This document shows positions 12,549-24,423 of a stretch of 64,000 nt of DNA, piece by piece. The stretch comes from Pollenia angustigena (Eukaryota; Arthropoda; Insecta; Diptera; Polleniidae): the NCBI GenBank assembly GCA_930367215.1, contig OV884056.1, positions 54,374,308-54,438,307 on the forward strand. Direction: 5' to 3'. The notes beneath the pieces are model-generated. The model had not been told where the DNA came from, searched no databases, and was given only the letters and a program-made list of their open reading frames with translations. Numbering within the stretch: position 1 is the first letter of the stretch; each line of letters begins with the position of its first letter. A program made the translations under genes and the position numbers.

Positions 12549-13006
12549 CAGCGTTCGTAGTTTTGGGGATTTATCTCCAAATTGGGGATTTTTTTTTTAA
12601 CAAATAGAAACTGGGAATTATTTCCTTCCAAAGGTTACTTTATATTACATTCAACATTTTTGATTTTTCAAATTTATTCTATGAGCTAAATTTCAGTTAT
12701 GTTTTTTATAAAGCTTTTTTGTAATAGTTCTATTCCTTCAATTTAGCTCATAGAATAAATTCGAAAAACCAAAAATGTTGGATTTTTTTTTTGTAATTGG
12801 GGATGAAATTTTCGTGAAAATCCCCAGGGGATATTTAGATAGAACTCAAAGTAGAAATAAATTAGTTTTAATAATATTATACATACAAATGAATTTGATT
12901 AAATAAATAAATGGTAAATAGGATTTGTGGGGATAAGAAAACAGCTATTTTGGGGATGAAAAATCGTAAATTGGGGTTAAGGTATAAAATAAAACCGGGA
13001 ACCCTG
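12549..13006. mobile_element. hAT-like MITE with GGGGATTT repeats
   Basis: Ends are CAGCGTTCGTAG and, reversed, CAGGGTTCCCGG. Flanking octamers TATGCCGT and TATGCCAC agree at six of eight positions, consistent with an older hAT duplication. TTGGGGAT recurs near both ends. A separate inverted repeat at 12648-12780 (arms around ATTCTATGAGCTAAATT) lies inside. Confidence 0.7.
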
Positions 13007-13148
13007 TATGCCACAAACTTCACGAAGTACTCTATTAATATGGCGCACAGACCGCGAATTTTGTAAACATTATTTTGGTCTAAGTCGCTGCATGGCGATT
13101 TGAAAAAAAAAAACAGGTATAACGTTTAAAAGAAAAACACCTTTTATA

Positions 13149-14415
13149 ACGGGTCCGCCATCTAGCGTTTTTTTCCAACTAATGCTTATTTCGTGAATGG
13201 TAACACTTAGCTCATGTCTGATTTAACAGATAATTAGTTTTATCCTTTCGCTGAACGAATATGGTTGTGTATACGCTTGAACAACGCTGGGAAATATTGC
13301 GACATTACTTTGAAAATCATGGTAATGTTGCAAAATGTGTGCGAAAATTAAGTACGGATTTTGAAGAAGAGAAGCACCGTCAGCTCCGTATGTTCGTTAT
13401 CTTGCGAAAAAAGTGAAAGAAACTGGCATCCTCATCGATAAACCTGCTGTGGCAGGAAGTGTGCGTGAAGCGCCATCGAAATCAATTCACCGTCGTTCTC
13501 AACAATTGAACATTTCGGAGACATCATTGAGACGAATTTTGCATAAAGACCTTGGTATGACGCCATACAAAGTCCAATTGGTTCAGGAGTTGAAGCCAAC
13601 TGACCATCTAATGCGTTTTCGCTTCGCTTAGTGGGCCTGCGATCGACTTACAGAAGATGACGATTTTGCCAAAAAACATCATCTTTTCAGATGAAGCTCA
13701 TTTTGATATTGGCGGGTATGTAAACAAGCAAAATTGTCGCATTTGGGGCACAGAAAACCCGCACGCATACATTGAAGAGCTGATGCATCCAAAACGAGTC
13801 ACTGTTTGGTGCGGATTTTGGTCCAGAGGCATAATTGGGCCATTTTTTTTTTATCGAAAATGAGCAAGGAGTGGCCGTTACAGTCAATGGCGATCGTTAT
13901 CGAGAAATTTTGAACGAAGTTTTGTACACAAAAATTGAAGAGGAGGATATTGGCAACATTTGATTTCAACAGGACGGCGCTACGTGCCAAACAGCCGAAG
14001 CTACACTCTTTGTTTTGCGCCCTGTTTTTGAAGATCACATTATCAGCCGCAGAGCTGATGTCGGTTGGCCACCTCGGAGCTGCGATTTGACACCGTTGGA
14101 CTATTATTTGTGGGATGCCGTCAAAAATACATAATTGTTACGCCGACAAGCCAGAGACAATTGACGCTTTAAAGGACAATATTCGTGAAGCCATTGGTGA
14201 AATATAGCTGTACACAATCGATAATGTGCTTAAAAATTGGACCGATCGTGTAGGCTACTGCATGGCCAGGCGACGCAGCCATTTGAATGAAATTATTTTC
14301 CATTATTAACCGGAAGGATTGTACTTTCAAATAAAAAAAGAAATTTGAGAAAATATTCACTATTTTTTTTTATAGCATTTTCAAAAAAAAAAAAGAAGTT
14401 ATTTGGCGGACCCTT
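13149..14415 (+). mobile_element. Mariner-type element, inactive copy
   Basis: TIRs contain GGGTCCGCCA at both ends and TA flanks both sides (13147-13148 and 14416-14417). Its 1267-bp length nearly equals the 1268-bp intact relative at 32591-33858. The transposase inside (13263-14310) is broken by several frameshifts and stops. Confidence 0.85.
13263..14310 (+). pseudogene. Mariner transposase pseudogene
   Basis: A cut-and-paste transposase of the IS630/Tc1/mariner superfamily, related throughout to the intact protein at 32678-33763. The N-terminal helix-turn-helix segment starts MVVYTLEQRWEIL, then a frameshift occurs near 13370. A middle block (13413-13631) ends at a stop. A third block (13657-13863) has the first catalytic Asp in FSDEAHF and VNKQNCRIWG. 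After a frameshift near 13860 come FQQDGATC (second Asp) and SCDLTPLDYYLW (third Asp), with 36 residues between the last two. The breaks exclude activity. Confidence 0.9.
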
Positions 14416-14641
14416 TATAACTTAAATAAAATTCTTTCTTAACTGATCTTTAACCTGAAATTTCTTTTCCGTATAAACTGTAACCCAAATTTCATTTAAA
14501 TTCGTTTCAATTCCATTTTAATTATAAAATCACTAAAAGAAACACTATTTTCATTATGATTGAAGATATTTCAACTCACACGTTATATTTTTCATTATAA
14601 AATAAATTTTTTTTTTTATATTTTGTTTTTGTTGAACCCGG

Positions 14642-14676
<35 letters not shown>

Positions 14677-15419
14677 AATGACTGGGTATTCTTTATTAGC
14701 TCGAGCCACACACACACGAGGCAAATGAATTATTGTAGAGGCTTTAAAAAATATAACCAGTACCGCTAATAACAATTTCTTTACAGCGACCCAATTCATT
14801 TGAAACTTGAATAATGTTTCTTATTTCTTTTTTTATTTTTTTTTTTACTTCAAAACACAAATTCACACTTGATGAAAATCTTTTGATTACAGACAGAAAA
14901 AAATACTTACAAAAGTTTATAAACTAAATCTTAACAAAAACTCTTTTTCATTATTCTTCTTTCTTTTTTTTTTTAAATCTCTCTTAAATTTGCTTATCAA
15001 TTGATCTAATGTTTACCAAATGGGTTTAAAATTCTCGACTTCTTTGCTGCTACTTCAAAATGCAGCTGTGCGTTTTAGATGTTTTTTCTTCTATTTCATT
15101 TTCAAAATATCTTTTAGAATTGAAAGTGAGTTATAGAAAGATCAAACTGAGCAGCATTTTAAGTCATCTTTCATTGTCTGTCATTATAAATCATAATATT
15201 TTTACAATTAACTTTTCTTCAATTTTTTTTTTTTTTTTGTGTTATCAAGTAAATTGAGCTTTGGTTTTGAAATAAAACTTTTGCTTGGTCTTTTTTTCTT
15301 GCATTTAATAATGTCCATTTTGGATTCTTTTTTAAGATGTATCTTTAAATTCCTATGATTACTGTTTGATTTGTTGTAAGATTTCGAAATGAAAACATAT
15401 TTTGTATGGCCATCATAAT
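14416..15419. other. A+T-rich DNA with homopolymer runs
   Basis: No gene. A 31-base A run lies at 14645-14675 and shorter T runs at about 14820-14850 and 15220-15238. Confidence 0.6.
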
Positions 15420-15902
15420 CAGGGTTGTCAGATGTGGCGATTTCTCGCCAAACGTGGCGATTTTCAAACTTGATTGGCGACCTAATATTCGATTTGGCGA
15501 CATGGCGATTTTTTGGCGATATTTTAAAATAGTTGGCGATTTTGTTGGCTATTTTTGGTGAGCCATGCATTTGTTTTGAAACTCGTTAAATTCAATACGA
15601 AAAATTATATTATTTTTATTCTAGTAGTTTTATGTATGAAATTTTAGGCTTTTATAGTCAGTATGTATTTGAAACTAAATTATGTAATTGCTGTAGTTGT
15701 ATCTTTGGCCAGAGTGATGAATTTATGAAAGTTATTTTTGTAAAGCTAATAGGGCCTAAATTTCTTGTAGACAAAATTCAATTTTTAATTACAATATTTT
15801 GTTCCCGACGTTTCGTCGATTGTTTGTCGACTTTTTCAAGGGATTGTCTATTTAAAAATTATAAAACAATAAAGTAAGTACAATAATGTCACACATAAAC
15901 AA

Positions 15903-16368
15903 TAGGCTTGTGTCGTTCTTGAATGAATTACTTCAACTGAATGATTCACTTAAGTGAAAGAATGAAATATTTCCGTATTTTCTTTCCATTTCTTTCATCT
16001 TTCGTTTGTTATGTTTTTCTCTTCTATTTGTCATTTATTGAAATTTAGTTTTTTTAATTACTTCGTCAAAAATTACATCTTTCAAAACCAATCTGAATTT
16101 TTACATACGAAAGCATCCTAAATGTGTGCGTATTTAACATATTTCTAAAACAACTCTTAAATATTGAAACTAAAATCTAATTTCAATTTACTATAAAAAC
16201 ACGTTTTTTTTCTAATAAAAATTTAGTCATTCCTCAAAAGCACTAGACACTTCATTCTGAAAGCTGTGTGTCATTTAGAAAGGTGAAAGAAAAGAATGAA
16301 TTAGTTCACTTAACCTTTCTGAAAGAGAATGAAAGATTCACATAAATGAAAGATTTTGCCCAATACTA
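15903..16368. mobile_element. hAT MITE nested in hAT
   Basis: Exact 8-bp duplication ATAAACAA (15895-15902 and 16369-16376). Ends TAGGCTTG and, reversed, TAGTATTG. Subterminal regions are rich in GAATGAAA and TTCACTTAA, so this is a different hAT family from its host. Confidence 0.8.
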
Positions 16369-16711
16369 ATAAACAATAAAGACTTACAATATGAAATTTA
16401 ATCACATTAAAAAGTTTTTGATGCACTCAGGAGCATACAAATACAAAACATAATTTTAATAATTTTTATGTTATGTTGAAATGTCTGACGAATATATTGA
16501 AAATCCAGGAGAAAATTAATAGAGCATGAATATACCTTTTTCAAGTTTACGAACATTTCTCCATTATAAAATGTGGCAAATTATTATCACAAACAAAATT
16601 CGCTGTTATTAAAGATATTAATGAATCGTAACGTACTTTTGGATGTTTATGGAACACAATGGACAAAATGACTGTTTGTAATTGAATGATATTCTGTCTT
16701 ATTTTAATCAG

Positions 16712-16918
16712 TTTTGGCCAAAAGTCTTTAGCTATTAGGACACGTCAGGTACGTGCCAATTTAAAGTACTTGCTTTGGCTGTTCATTATATGGTGCTAAA
16801 TCCAACTAGTATTGACTGTGTTGAAAATGTATTTTCAATAACGAACTTCACTAAAACTCTCCTTCTAAATAGAATGCAGTTCTTGACGCGGTGCTACGAG
16901 TTACTATATGAATGTTAA
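16712..16918 (+). pseudogene. hAT transposase C-terminal (dimerisation) remnant
   Basis: An open frame of 68 codons with one in-frame stop (TAG at codon 9) reads FWPKVFSY, then LALAVHYMVLNPTSIDCVEN followed by VFS. This fits the hAT family C-terminal pattern: small residues, a Pro-x-Ser core, then an acidic residue before x-F-S. It ends at TAA. It is the only coding trace in this element and argues that the GGCGATTT family derives from an autonomous hAT transposon. Inference from motif shape only. Confidence 0.6.
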
Positions 16919-17501
16919 TACTACATGATGCACTTCTTTTGTACCTTCGTTGAAAAAAATTAATTCACTTACAATGTATTTCAAAAAAGAAGATAGAATG
17001 GAGTTTTCGCGCTGAAGTGTATAGCGTTTTAGATATACATATAATAGAACTCCACTACATACATACATATATCCAATATTTGTTTAATACTAACCACAAA
17101 AATTCTTTCTTTCTGCTTTTAGTAGACTACTATTAACTATTTAATAGTGCAATGTTCCTATTTTGTCTTCACTAATCATTTTTACTTGGTTCTAAATAAA
17201 AACTAAATAGAATATATATTATGGCGACTTTTTTAAAATTTTTGGCGGATTTTAGCGACTTGGAACGAATTTATTTTTTAAGATTTATAAAAAATATTTT
17301 TAATAATTTAAATCAAATATATTTTATTGTCAAAAAGTTAAAAATAAAGGCTTTGGCGATTTTGGCGATTTTTGACATTGAATTTGGCGAAAAAGGTCAA
17401 AATCGATCTGACAACCCTGATCATAATAATGATTAAGAGGATTAATGTTCGAATCCAAAAAGAGAAAGAGAGCGGAGAGCATAGCAAGAAAACCAGTAAA
17501 C

Positions 17502-18296
17502 CAGGGTTGTGAACTATTTCTAATCAAAAAGCGCCGTGTTCATAATCAAAAAGCGCTAAAAAGCGCTAAATAAAATTTAAATAAAAAACTTAAGGCCTGT
17601 TCGTCGATAGCGAATGAAGACTTCGTTCGTTTAAATTACATTTAAAACAAAAACAAATTTTAAAATATTGTTTTTGTTTTACATGTAAGTTAAGCGACCG
17701 AAGTCTTCATTCGCTATCGACGAACAGGCCATTAATGAAATGTTTAAGAACCAAGTTTTATTAATTACACTGGCCGTCAAAAAAAATCGTTTTAAATAAA
17801 AATATATGAAAAACAAAGATACTACTGCGCTAAATTCAAATCCGTTTTCAGTTTTTTTTATCATGTTTTATGGGCTAGACTTATATTTTGACCGAAATAA
17901 GGCATTTATTCTACATACATTTTATCATAACTTGCGAACGATATTGATCTTTTACAAATATTTATTTTCAAAATTATTTCTTAATTAATTTTTCCATGCA
18001 AATAAGGCCAAAGGCGCTAAATTGGCAACTCTGTGCATACGACAAAAATCAGCGAATAGTTTGCAAATGCGAATGCGAAACCAAATATTCGCCTCACTCA
18101 TATTGTGTGATGTTCGAGAACGCAACAATTGTATAAATTATAATTTAGTTGATTTATCATTTATCAAATGTTGGGTACCAATAAAAGCGCTAATTTAGCG
18201 CTCTTTTAAAAAAAAACGCTAAGGAAAAATAATGCGCCTTTTCGACAGTTAAAAAGCGCTAAATCTAGCACCAAAGGCGCTAAATTGGCAACTCTG
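17502..18296. mobile_element. hAT MITE with AAAGCGCTAA repeats
   Basis: Exact 8-bp duplication CAGTAAAC (17494-17501 and 18297-18304). Ends CAGGGTTG and, reversed, CAGAGTTG. AAAGCGCTAA is repeated at both subterminal regions. A Harbinger-like MITE (17593-17731) is nested inside. A short frame at 17806-17988 is not credible. Confidence 0.85.
17593..17731. mobile_element. Harbinger-like palindromic MITE, GGCCTGTTCG ends
   Basis: Arms of about 33 bp contain GTTCGTCGATAGCGAATGAA and its inverse. TTA flanks both sides. The centre resembles that of the MITE at 19057-19182, so they belong to one family. Confidence 0.75.
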
Positions 18297-18304
18297 CAGT
18301 AAAC

Positions 18305-20697
18305 AAATAGTCGAATGTTTATCTAAGCAGAATAAAATAAAAATTGCAATTAATGCAAATTCGAACTTCAAAAATTAATAGTTTTATAACAAACTTTGCC
18401 TTCAAATATAATTCTCAAATCTTGCTCAAAGCTGACCATTGGTTTCGAACTTTGAAAAATTTTTGAAAAAGAAGAACACTATTGTTTTTAAGGGACTAAA
18501 TAAACGCAATATCGTATGTTTTAAACATTAGTTATTCTTTGATAACAAACTAATTAAAACCTTATAATTTATTTAAATGGTATCTCGACTTGATGTTGAG
18601 TTGAGAGTTTGTAATTTTCCGAAAGTTAACTAAATTTTTAAAATTTGTATTGGATATCAATTTTTAAATAGCATTTTTTTACAGTTGGATATCTTATTTT
18701 TTCTCAAACCTTTCTCAGACCTAACATTCAGATTGAATTAAACAGAAAATATTTTCTCGATTTGTTATCAAATGATACTTTAATATTAATCTTAACCATA
18801 AACTTATGTTTTAGTTCTATCTTTGATTTAAAATTCTATGTATGTATGTGAAATTGAAAAAATGTTTCACAAAAAACATTTTCTCGATTTAATAGCAAAT
18901 ATTTTTCTCAAGTTCATATGTTTTTGATGTAAAGAACCGAAGTAGTTAGCCGTAATTCTCAAATGGCTTTCCAGCATTATATTTGATATTTAATTTATGT
19001 CGACTTAAGCAAAATATTGGATAGCTAAAATATTGTTTATCTAAAATTTAAGTTTACTGCCTGTTTTTTGCTGACCAGTGCAAAACTCCCTAGTTTAATT
19101 TAAAACAAATTTAAAACTTTGTTTTCGTTTTGAATATAAGTTAAACAAGTGAGTTTTGCGCTTGTCACCAAAAAACAGGCAGTTAATCTAGAAAATAGAA
19201 TTCTCAATATGACTGTTTTATATTTTGAGCTCAAAGTTAACTCAAATCATTTTCAAAGCTTCTTTCTCTCTTTTTACCATTGAATTTAATTACATGTAGA
19301 TTAAAGAAAAAAAAGTCCTTAAAGTTAAAACTATTGATATCTGAGGGAGAATTTGATTTGAAATATTTTTTTTTGTCAGGTTACCAGAATTTTACAATGC
19401 GCATCAATAATAATTCTCGAGCCGTTCTCAGACATTAAAAAGTGTTTGAATTTAAGGTAAATATTTATAATGAAAAAAAAATGGGTTTTTTTAAGAACAA
19501 TTCGAAAATGTTGTAGAGAAAACCCAATATTTTTCTAATCATTTTGAAAATAACGTTTTGCTCAATTTAAGATCAAACGTAACTTCTTAAACTATTCTCA
19601 AGGCAAATAAATATTTTAACTTTTTTCTGCTTTTTTTTAGAAGATAATATTTGAGTTTATTTTTTCACAATTTATGACTATAGCAAATTTTTCTCGAGTT
19701 AATATAATTTTTAATAATGAACATTTGAAAATGGCTTTGATATCAACTCATTTTTAATTTGATATCAAAATTTTGTGTTTGTTGGGAACGCATAGTGTTA
19801 ATACATAAGCTATTTTATAAAAAAAAAAATCGTTTTCTAAATAGATTTTTGGAAAAAATATTGCAATTCCAAAAAATTTTGTTATGAAACTTTTTTTAAA
19901 TATTTATGAAGACTTTGGCTAACGAATATATATAAAATATTTCATATTAGATAAATAAATACGAATCTATTTTACTTACAATTATTTTTCAAATCTTTTA
20001 GTACTCATTATTTTTCAAAATTATACTGAATTTCCAAAAACTTTTCCACTTGAAATCAGTTGTTCTTCATTTCCACATTTCTTCATTTATAGGATCAAGT
20101 ATTGAAGTGATAAATAAGTTTTGATAAACTAAATCAACACTTGTCTGTTGTTGTTTCTCTTTCTAGCCTAAATGCTCTATGCTTCATTTTTCTTAAGATT
20201 AACACAAAAATGCTACAAATATACATAATAATCCAAATGCTTCAGGCCAATATTATTCGCTATTTCATTTTTTTTCCTTCTAAATTTTCCCTTTGGATAT
20301 TTACTTAAGACTTTAGCAAAAAAAAAAAAAAAAAAATGCTTCTGGTTTTTCTATCTGCAACACTTTAAGCAAAAACTACTTCTACTTGCAATATTTGTAA
20401 TAACTTGCAACAAAATGTGGAAAATAAAATCCTCAAAATAACTATAATATTAATACGTAATAACACCACTTAAGAGAGATGTTTTAGATGATTTGACCGA
20501 GATTGCAATGGTGTTGTTGCTGTTGATAGTGAAATGGCAGCCAGGCGCAGACCATCTCATCATCTAGATCGTATTTCCCAGGAAAGTATATTTGTGATCG
20601 AACAACAGCAGCCGCAAAATTATAAGAAATTGTAAAAAAAGTCTAAAAAGCAACACAAAAACTAAAAATGCACTAAAATTTTCAATTGCTAAAATAC
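18305..20697. other. A+T-rich DNA with recurrent TTCTC motifs
   Basis: No gene seen. TTCTCA or TTCTCG recurs a dozen times between 18415 and 19720, and palindromes such as TTGATATCAA appear near 19740-19770. A poly-A run lies at 20319-20336. Probably very old repeats. Confidence 0.5.
19057..19182. mobile_element. Harbinger-like palindromic MITE, CTGCCTG ends
   Basis: CTGCCTGTTTTTTG is mirrored at the right end, between TTA duplications (19054-19056 and 19183-19185). Total 126 bp, almost wholly palindromic. Confidence 0.8.
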
Positions 20698-21080
20698 TAA
20701 TGAGGTTTTTCTCTTACCATACCCAGTTGGCCACATCTGTAAGATATTTTCGAAGACGGATGCACAGCAATTTTTTTTTTAATTCCCTGAGGTACTCCCC
20801 GCGTAGCTCTACGCTTGTCTGCAGGAAAGAAACCAGTGTCTCTGGCGGGAATTGAAACCGCAACCCCGGGGCTAATAGACTAGCTCACTACTAGCTAGCC
20901 TACCCGGGCATCCCAGATGACATGTGAGGGACAGCCAGAAGAAGTGTCGCGAAAATACTAAAAATTCACTAAAATTTTCAAATGCTAAAATACTAATGAG
21001 GTTTTTTTCTAACCATACCCAGTTGGCCACGTCTGTACGACAATATTAAATCTCACACGACATGTGAGGGACAGCCAGAA
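20690..21080. repeat. Two-unit tandem duplication carrying a SINE
   Basis: A unit running from AATACTAATGAGGTTTTT through CCCAGTTGGCCAC to ACATGTGAGGGACAGCCAGA appears twice. The first unit is expanded by the SINE at 20770-20913, so the SINE marks either an insertion after duplication or loss from the second unit. Confidence 0.7.
20770..20913 (-). mobile_element. tRNA-derived SINE, copy 2
   Basis: Minus-strand head GATGCCCGGGTAGGCTAGCT, a weakened B box (GGTTTCAATTCCC) and A tail (plus-strand T run at 20771-20780). Shares the unique body CAGACAAGCGTAGAGCT with the 9380-9522 copy. Confidence 0.8.
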
Positions 21081-21340
21081 GAAAAAGTCAACGACATTTT
21101 TTTAATGCATTATTTCTGGCAGAAATAAAAGCTTGTTTTTAAAAAGGGGGTTTCCTTTAATTTATGTAAAACTCGCATACGTATTCTTAGTTAGTCCTTT
21201 CATTTGATACGTTTATTGTAGACAAGCATTAAAAAGAAGTAAGACCGCCATATTGGATTTAGAGTGGCGTCACTTTATTTTTCGAGTTATTCTTAGCAAT
21301 CCTTTTCATTTTATACCTATATTGTAGGGGAGTGCATTAA

Positions 21341-22015
21341 AATAGCTATTACCCATTTAGCGTTTTCAAATAAAATTGTGGGCTTGTTTACAAGCTTGCA
21401 ATTTTGCTCGAATTTAGCCATTTTCGCGATAGAAGCGATTTTTTCCTGTGATTCTTTACAGCTCTTGCGATTTTTAATAAATATTACACTTTGCTTTGAT
21501 GCCGCTGTTAGCAAATTAGCGATCTTTAATTCAACAAAAAAAAAAAAAAAAAAACAAACTGAAATCACAACAGAAGTCTCAAAAGCAAATATCATTTTTT
21601 AGTGTCGTAGAATTTTCTTATTTTTAAAAGATTTGTTGCAAATAAAATAGCTTATTGCATAAACAATTAATAAACAACACATTGAATATTTTATTTAAGT
21701 AATTTATTATGACGGCCATCTTACAATAGTCGCAAAAATAACAAAGTGATTTCAAAAAGTTGTTTACGTAGCTGAACGTTTTGAAATCACAAAATAATAT
21801 GCCCAGAACACCTTTCTTGTGATTTCAAATCACTTTCATAAAATGTGATTTTCAGAACAGGCCTGTATATCAAGATTTATATAAAACTTTTAAAAATGTT
21901 TAAGTATTAGCGGTATTTTTAAAAAAAATCTCGCTAAATTAAATTTTTAGCGGTTTCTAGCGGTTTTGAAGTCCAATTTGGCGGGAAAGGTTCAAAAAAA
22001 GTTGGCAACAGTGGG
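21341..22015. other. Possible decayed element with GCGATTTT / TAGCGGTTT motifs
   Basis: Short motifs like those of the hAT MITEs (AGCGATTTT, TAGCGGTTTC, GGCGGGAAAGG) occur at both sides and the right edge reads GTTGGCAACAGTG, but no left end or duplication was found. A partial inverted copy of the 49920-50177 MITE lies at 21713-21866. Confidence 0.35.
21713..21866 (-). mobile_element. Partial MITE related to 49920-50177
   Basis: Reversed, it reads CAGGCCTGTTCTGAAAATCA and follows the 49920 element through AAGTGATTTGAAATCACAA to CAGCTACGT. The other end is missing. Confidence 0.65.
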
Positions 22016-22143
22016 AATATTTATGAGTGCGTATAAGTACAAGAATTTATGAGTCATGATTTAGCTCTACTCACTTTTTCACTACTCATTGCTGATCTCT
22101 GATTTACATACAAACTATGTATTTGCTTGTGATATAATATAAC

Positions 22144-24413
22144 TAGGGATTGCTGTTCGGTTTTAACCGAAACCGAAACCGCGGTTTTAAATGCCTAAAA
22201 ACCGAAACCGAAAACCGACAAAAAAACCTCGGTTTTAGCTTTAACTTTAACAATATATTTATGCTTAAAGAAATTGCAAATTAAACATCATACTCGTACT
22301 TAATATACAAAAACTTTATACATAACAGCCTTCAACAATGACAAGGTATTTCAAAATTCTTAAAATTCAAAATAAGTACTAAGAAGAACAAATGTTATCT
22401 TTATAACTCTCAAGTACACACCTAATTTGTGAGGCATAAACTGCCACCTGGGCCACTTGAATTTTGTATGGAGTTTTTTGTGGCTATAGAAAAAACTCAC
22501 ACTAACGAACCCCTGGGCAAGGCTGGGACTACTTTTATATGTATGGAGTTTTATAGCTATAGCAGGAACATTTTGTTGGGAAATAAAATAATTTTTCGAA
22601 AAAACAGAAAAGGAAGAATTCTTATGTGTTGTGTATGCCTTTTGAAACGTTTCATTTTGATTTTATTTACTGCAGTACATATATTATAGGGAAGGGCCTG
22701 ACCAGGCCCAGGTGGATACAATATGCACAAAATTTTCATTTGGCCAGTTGCGGAATTGAGGAATACATAAAGTTACGTTCTAATATACTTAATAATTATA
22801 TAAAAAAAAAACTAGAAAAAGTCAAAAAATGCCTGGCCAGGCCAAGGTATACACTTAAGGGCGAATAAAAGTACCTGAACTGAAACAATTAAAAAACTTG
22901 CAAAAAAAAATATACAGTATTCCACGGATAATTACCTCGACAAAAATGCCAATATTGTTGGGTAATTATGCGGGGTAAGCATTTACACGAATACGCTTAA
23001 CTTCCTCGTTGAGGTAATAATAAGAATACGTTTAACTACCTCATTGAGGTAATAAAGCGAATTCGTTTAAATACCTCAGTGAGGTAATTAGACGTATTTA
23101 TCTACAAGATAACTTAACTTTGATGTATGAAAAAATTTAAGAAAGGAATTTTTACATGTACCAGCTAAATCTTAAGAGATAGCAATAAAAAACAATGAGA
23201 TTTGTTGTCTTAAATTTGATCTGTAGTGCTTTTTGAGATGTCCTGTCATATCCTAATACTACTCATGGAAGCCGTAAATATGCAATTACATGGTTTTTCT
23301 TGGGCGACCAATGAACGCAGAAACAATATATTTATGCGTTAAGAGCTTTTAATGAATTTTGGTATCGATTTGTTTGCAAATAATTTCCATATTTTAGCCA
23401 TTGCTGCATTTTTATTGCACACATATTTTAAGTTTTCAAAACATATTTTAATACATGTTAAGCAAAAAAAAATTGCTTAAAATTCTGGTTAACAGGTGAA
23501 TTTTCTGTTGCTTTAATTTCGCCACCTACGTTAAATTTTCACTGTACAATTTTAACCCAAAGCAAGTTTTTGTTGAAGATAAATGTTTTTCGCAACTTAT
23601 AACATAGAAACCTAGACGCATCGTTTAGTAAACGATCGAATCAGAAACACTTTTTTATGTAATCTTTTCGTGTCCGGCCGTCCATCTTGCTGGTTGTATG
23701 TCCATGTAAACCTTGTGCAAAAAGTAAAGGTAGCAGTTTTTAGATAATTTGATAAAATTGGGTAAATACGTTTAATTGTCATAAGAACGAAACCTATGTA
23801 AATTGTAAGAATCGGTCTATAATATCACATAGTCCCCATGCAAACTTCAAACTTTAATCTCTTTAAGACAAAATATCTCATAAATTTGGTGTATCTAGAT
23901 AATATATAACCCTTATATGAATCTTGACTTTTAATTTGTTGAATATTTTGCTTTTAATCAAGCCATATTTTGTTTTTAAGGCATATTTTTAAAAAAAATT
24001 TTAGTGCATATTTTCAAATTATTAACAAGTAAAACTTGGTTGCATTACTTGCTGTGTTTTTGTCAAATAGTACTAAGGCAATTAAACGAATGAAATGTAG
24101 GTATAATTTTGTTTTGGGAGTTAAATTTTTAAGGCAATTATCCGAATCGAGTAATTAAGCGGATGCCAATTAAACGAGGATTTTTGTTTAAAAATGGAAG
24201 AAAAAAACGGGGATTTAAAACTCGAGGTAAATAAGCGTGAAAGGCATTTAAGCGTGGGGTAATTAACCGGGTTATACTGTATATGTTAATGTAAGAATTT
24301 AACTTTGATATTTTTAAAACCGAAAACCGAAAACCGAACCGAAACCGGCCGGTTTTAATCATTTTAAAACCGAAACCGCGGTTTCACATTTTTACGGTTT
24401 TTAGCAAACTCTA
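22144..24413. mobile_element. hAT MITE with ACCGAAACC repeats
   Basis: Exact 8-bp duplication AATATAAC (22136-22143 and 24414-24421). Ends TAGGGATTGCT and, reversed, TAGAGTTTGCT. CCGAAACCG and CGGTTTT repeat within about 90 bp of each end. The centre holds the pogo-like element at 22915-24279. The frames at 22429-22868 are not credible. Confidence 0.85.
22915..24279. mobile_element. pogo-like non-autonomous element, GGTAATTA repeats
   Basis: Begins CAGTATTCCACGGATAATTA and ends ATTAACCGGGTTATACTG, flanked by TA. Subterminal repeats of GAGGTAATTA and GGCAATTAAGCG types occur at both ends. The 1365-bp interior shows no transposase. Confidence 0.8.
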
Positions 24414-24423
24414 AATATAACCA

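Larger units (their letters stand above)
15420..17419. mobile_element. hAT element of the GGCGATTT family, with coding remnant
   Basis: Begins CAGGGTTGTCAGATGTGGCG and ends GATCTGACAACCCTG, with exact 8-bp duplication ATCATAAT (15412-15419 and 17420-17427). At 2.0 kb it is the longest copy of this family here. It keeps a hAT-dimerisation-domain remnant at 16712-16918 and contains a second hAT MITE at 15903-16368. Confidence 0.9.

Noticed and set aside
15208..15570. A 120-residue minus-strand ORF
   Set aside because: It crosses the left end of the hAT element at 15420 and includes a poly-T run; composition-driven.
22429..22868. ORFs of 86 and 80 residues
   Set aside because: They lie in a non-coding hAT MITE with imperfect repeats such as TGTATGGAGTTTT; no protein-like pattern.
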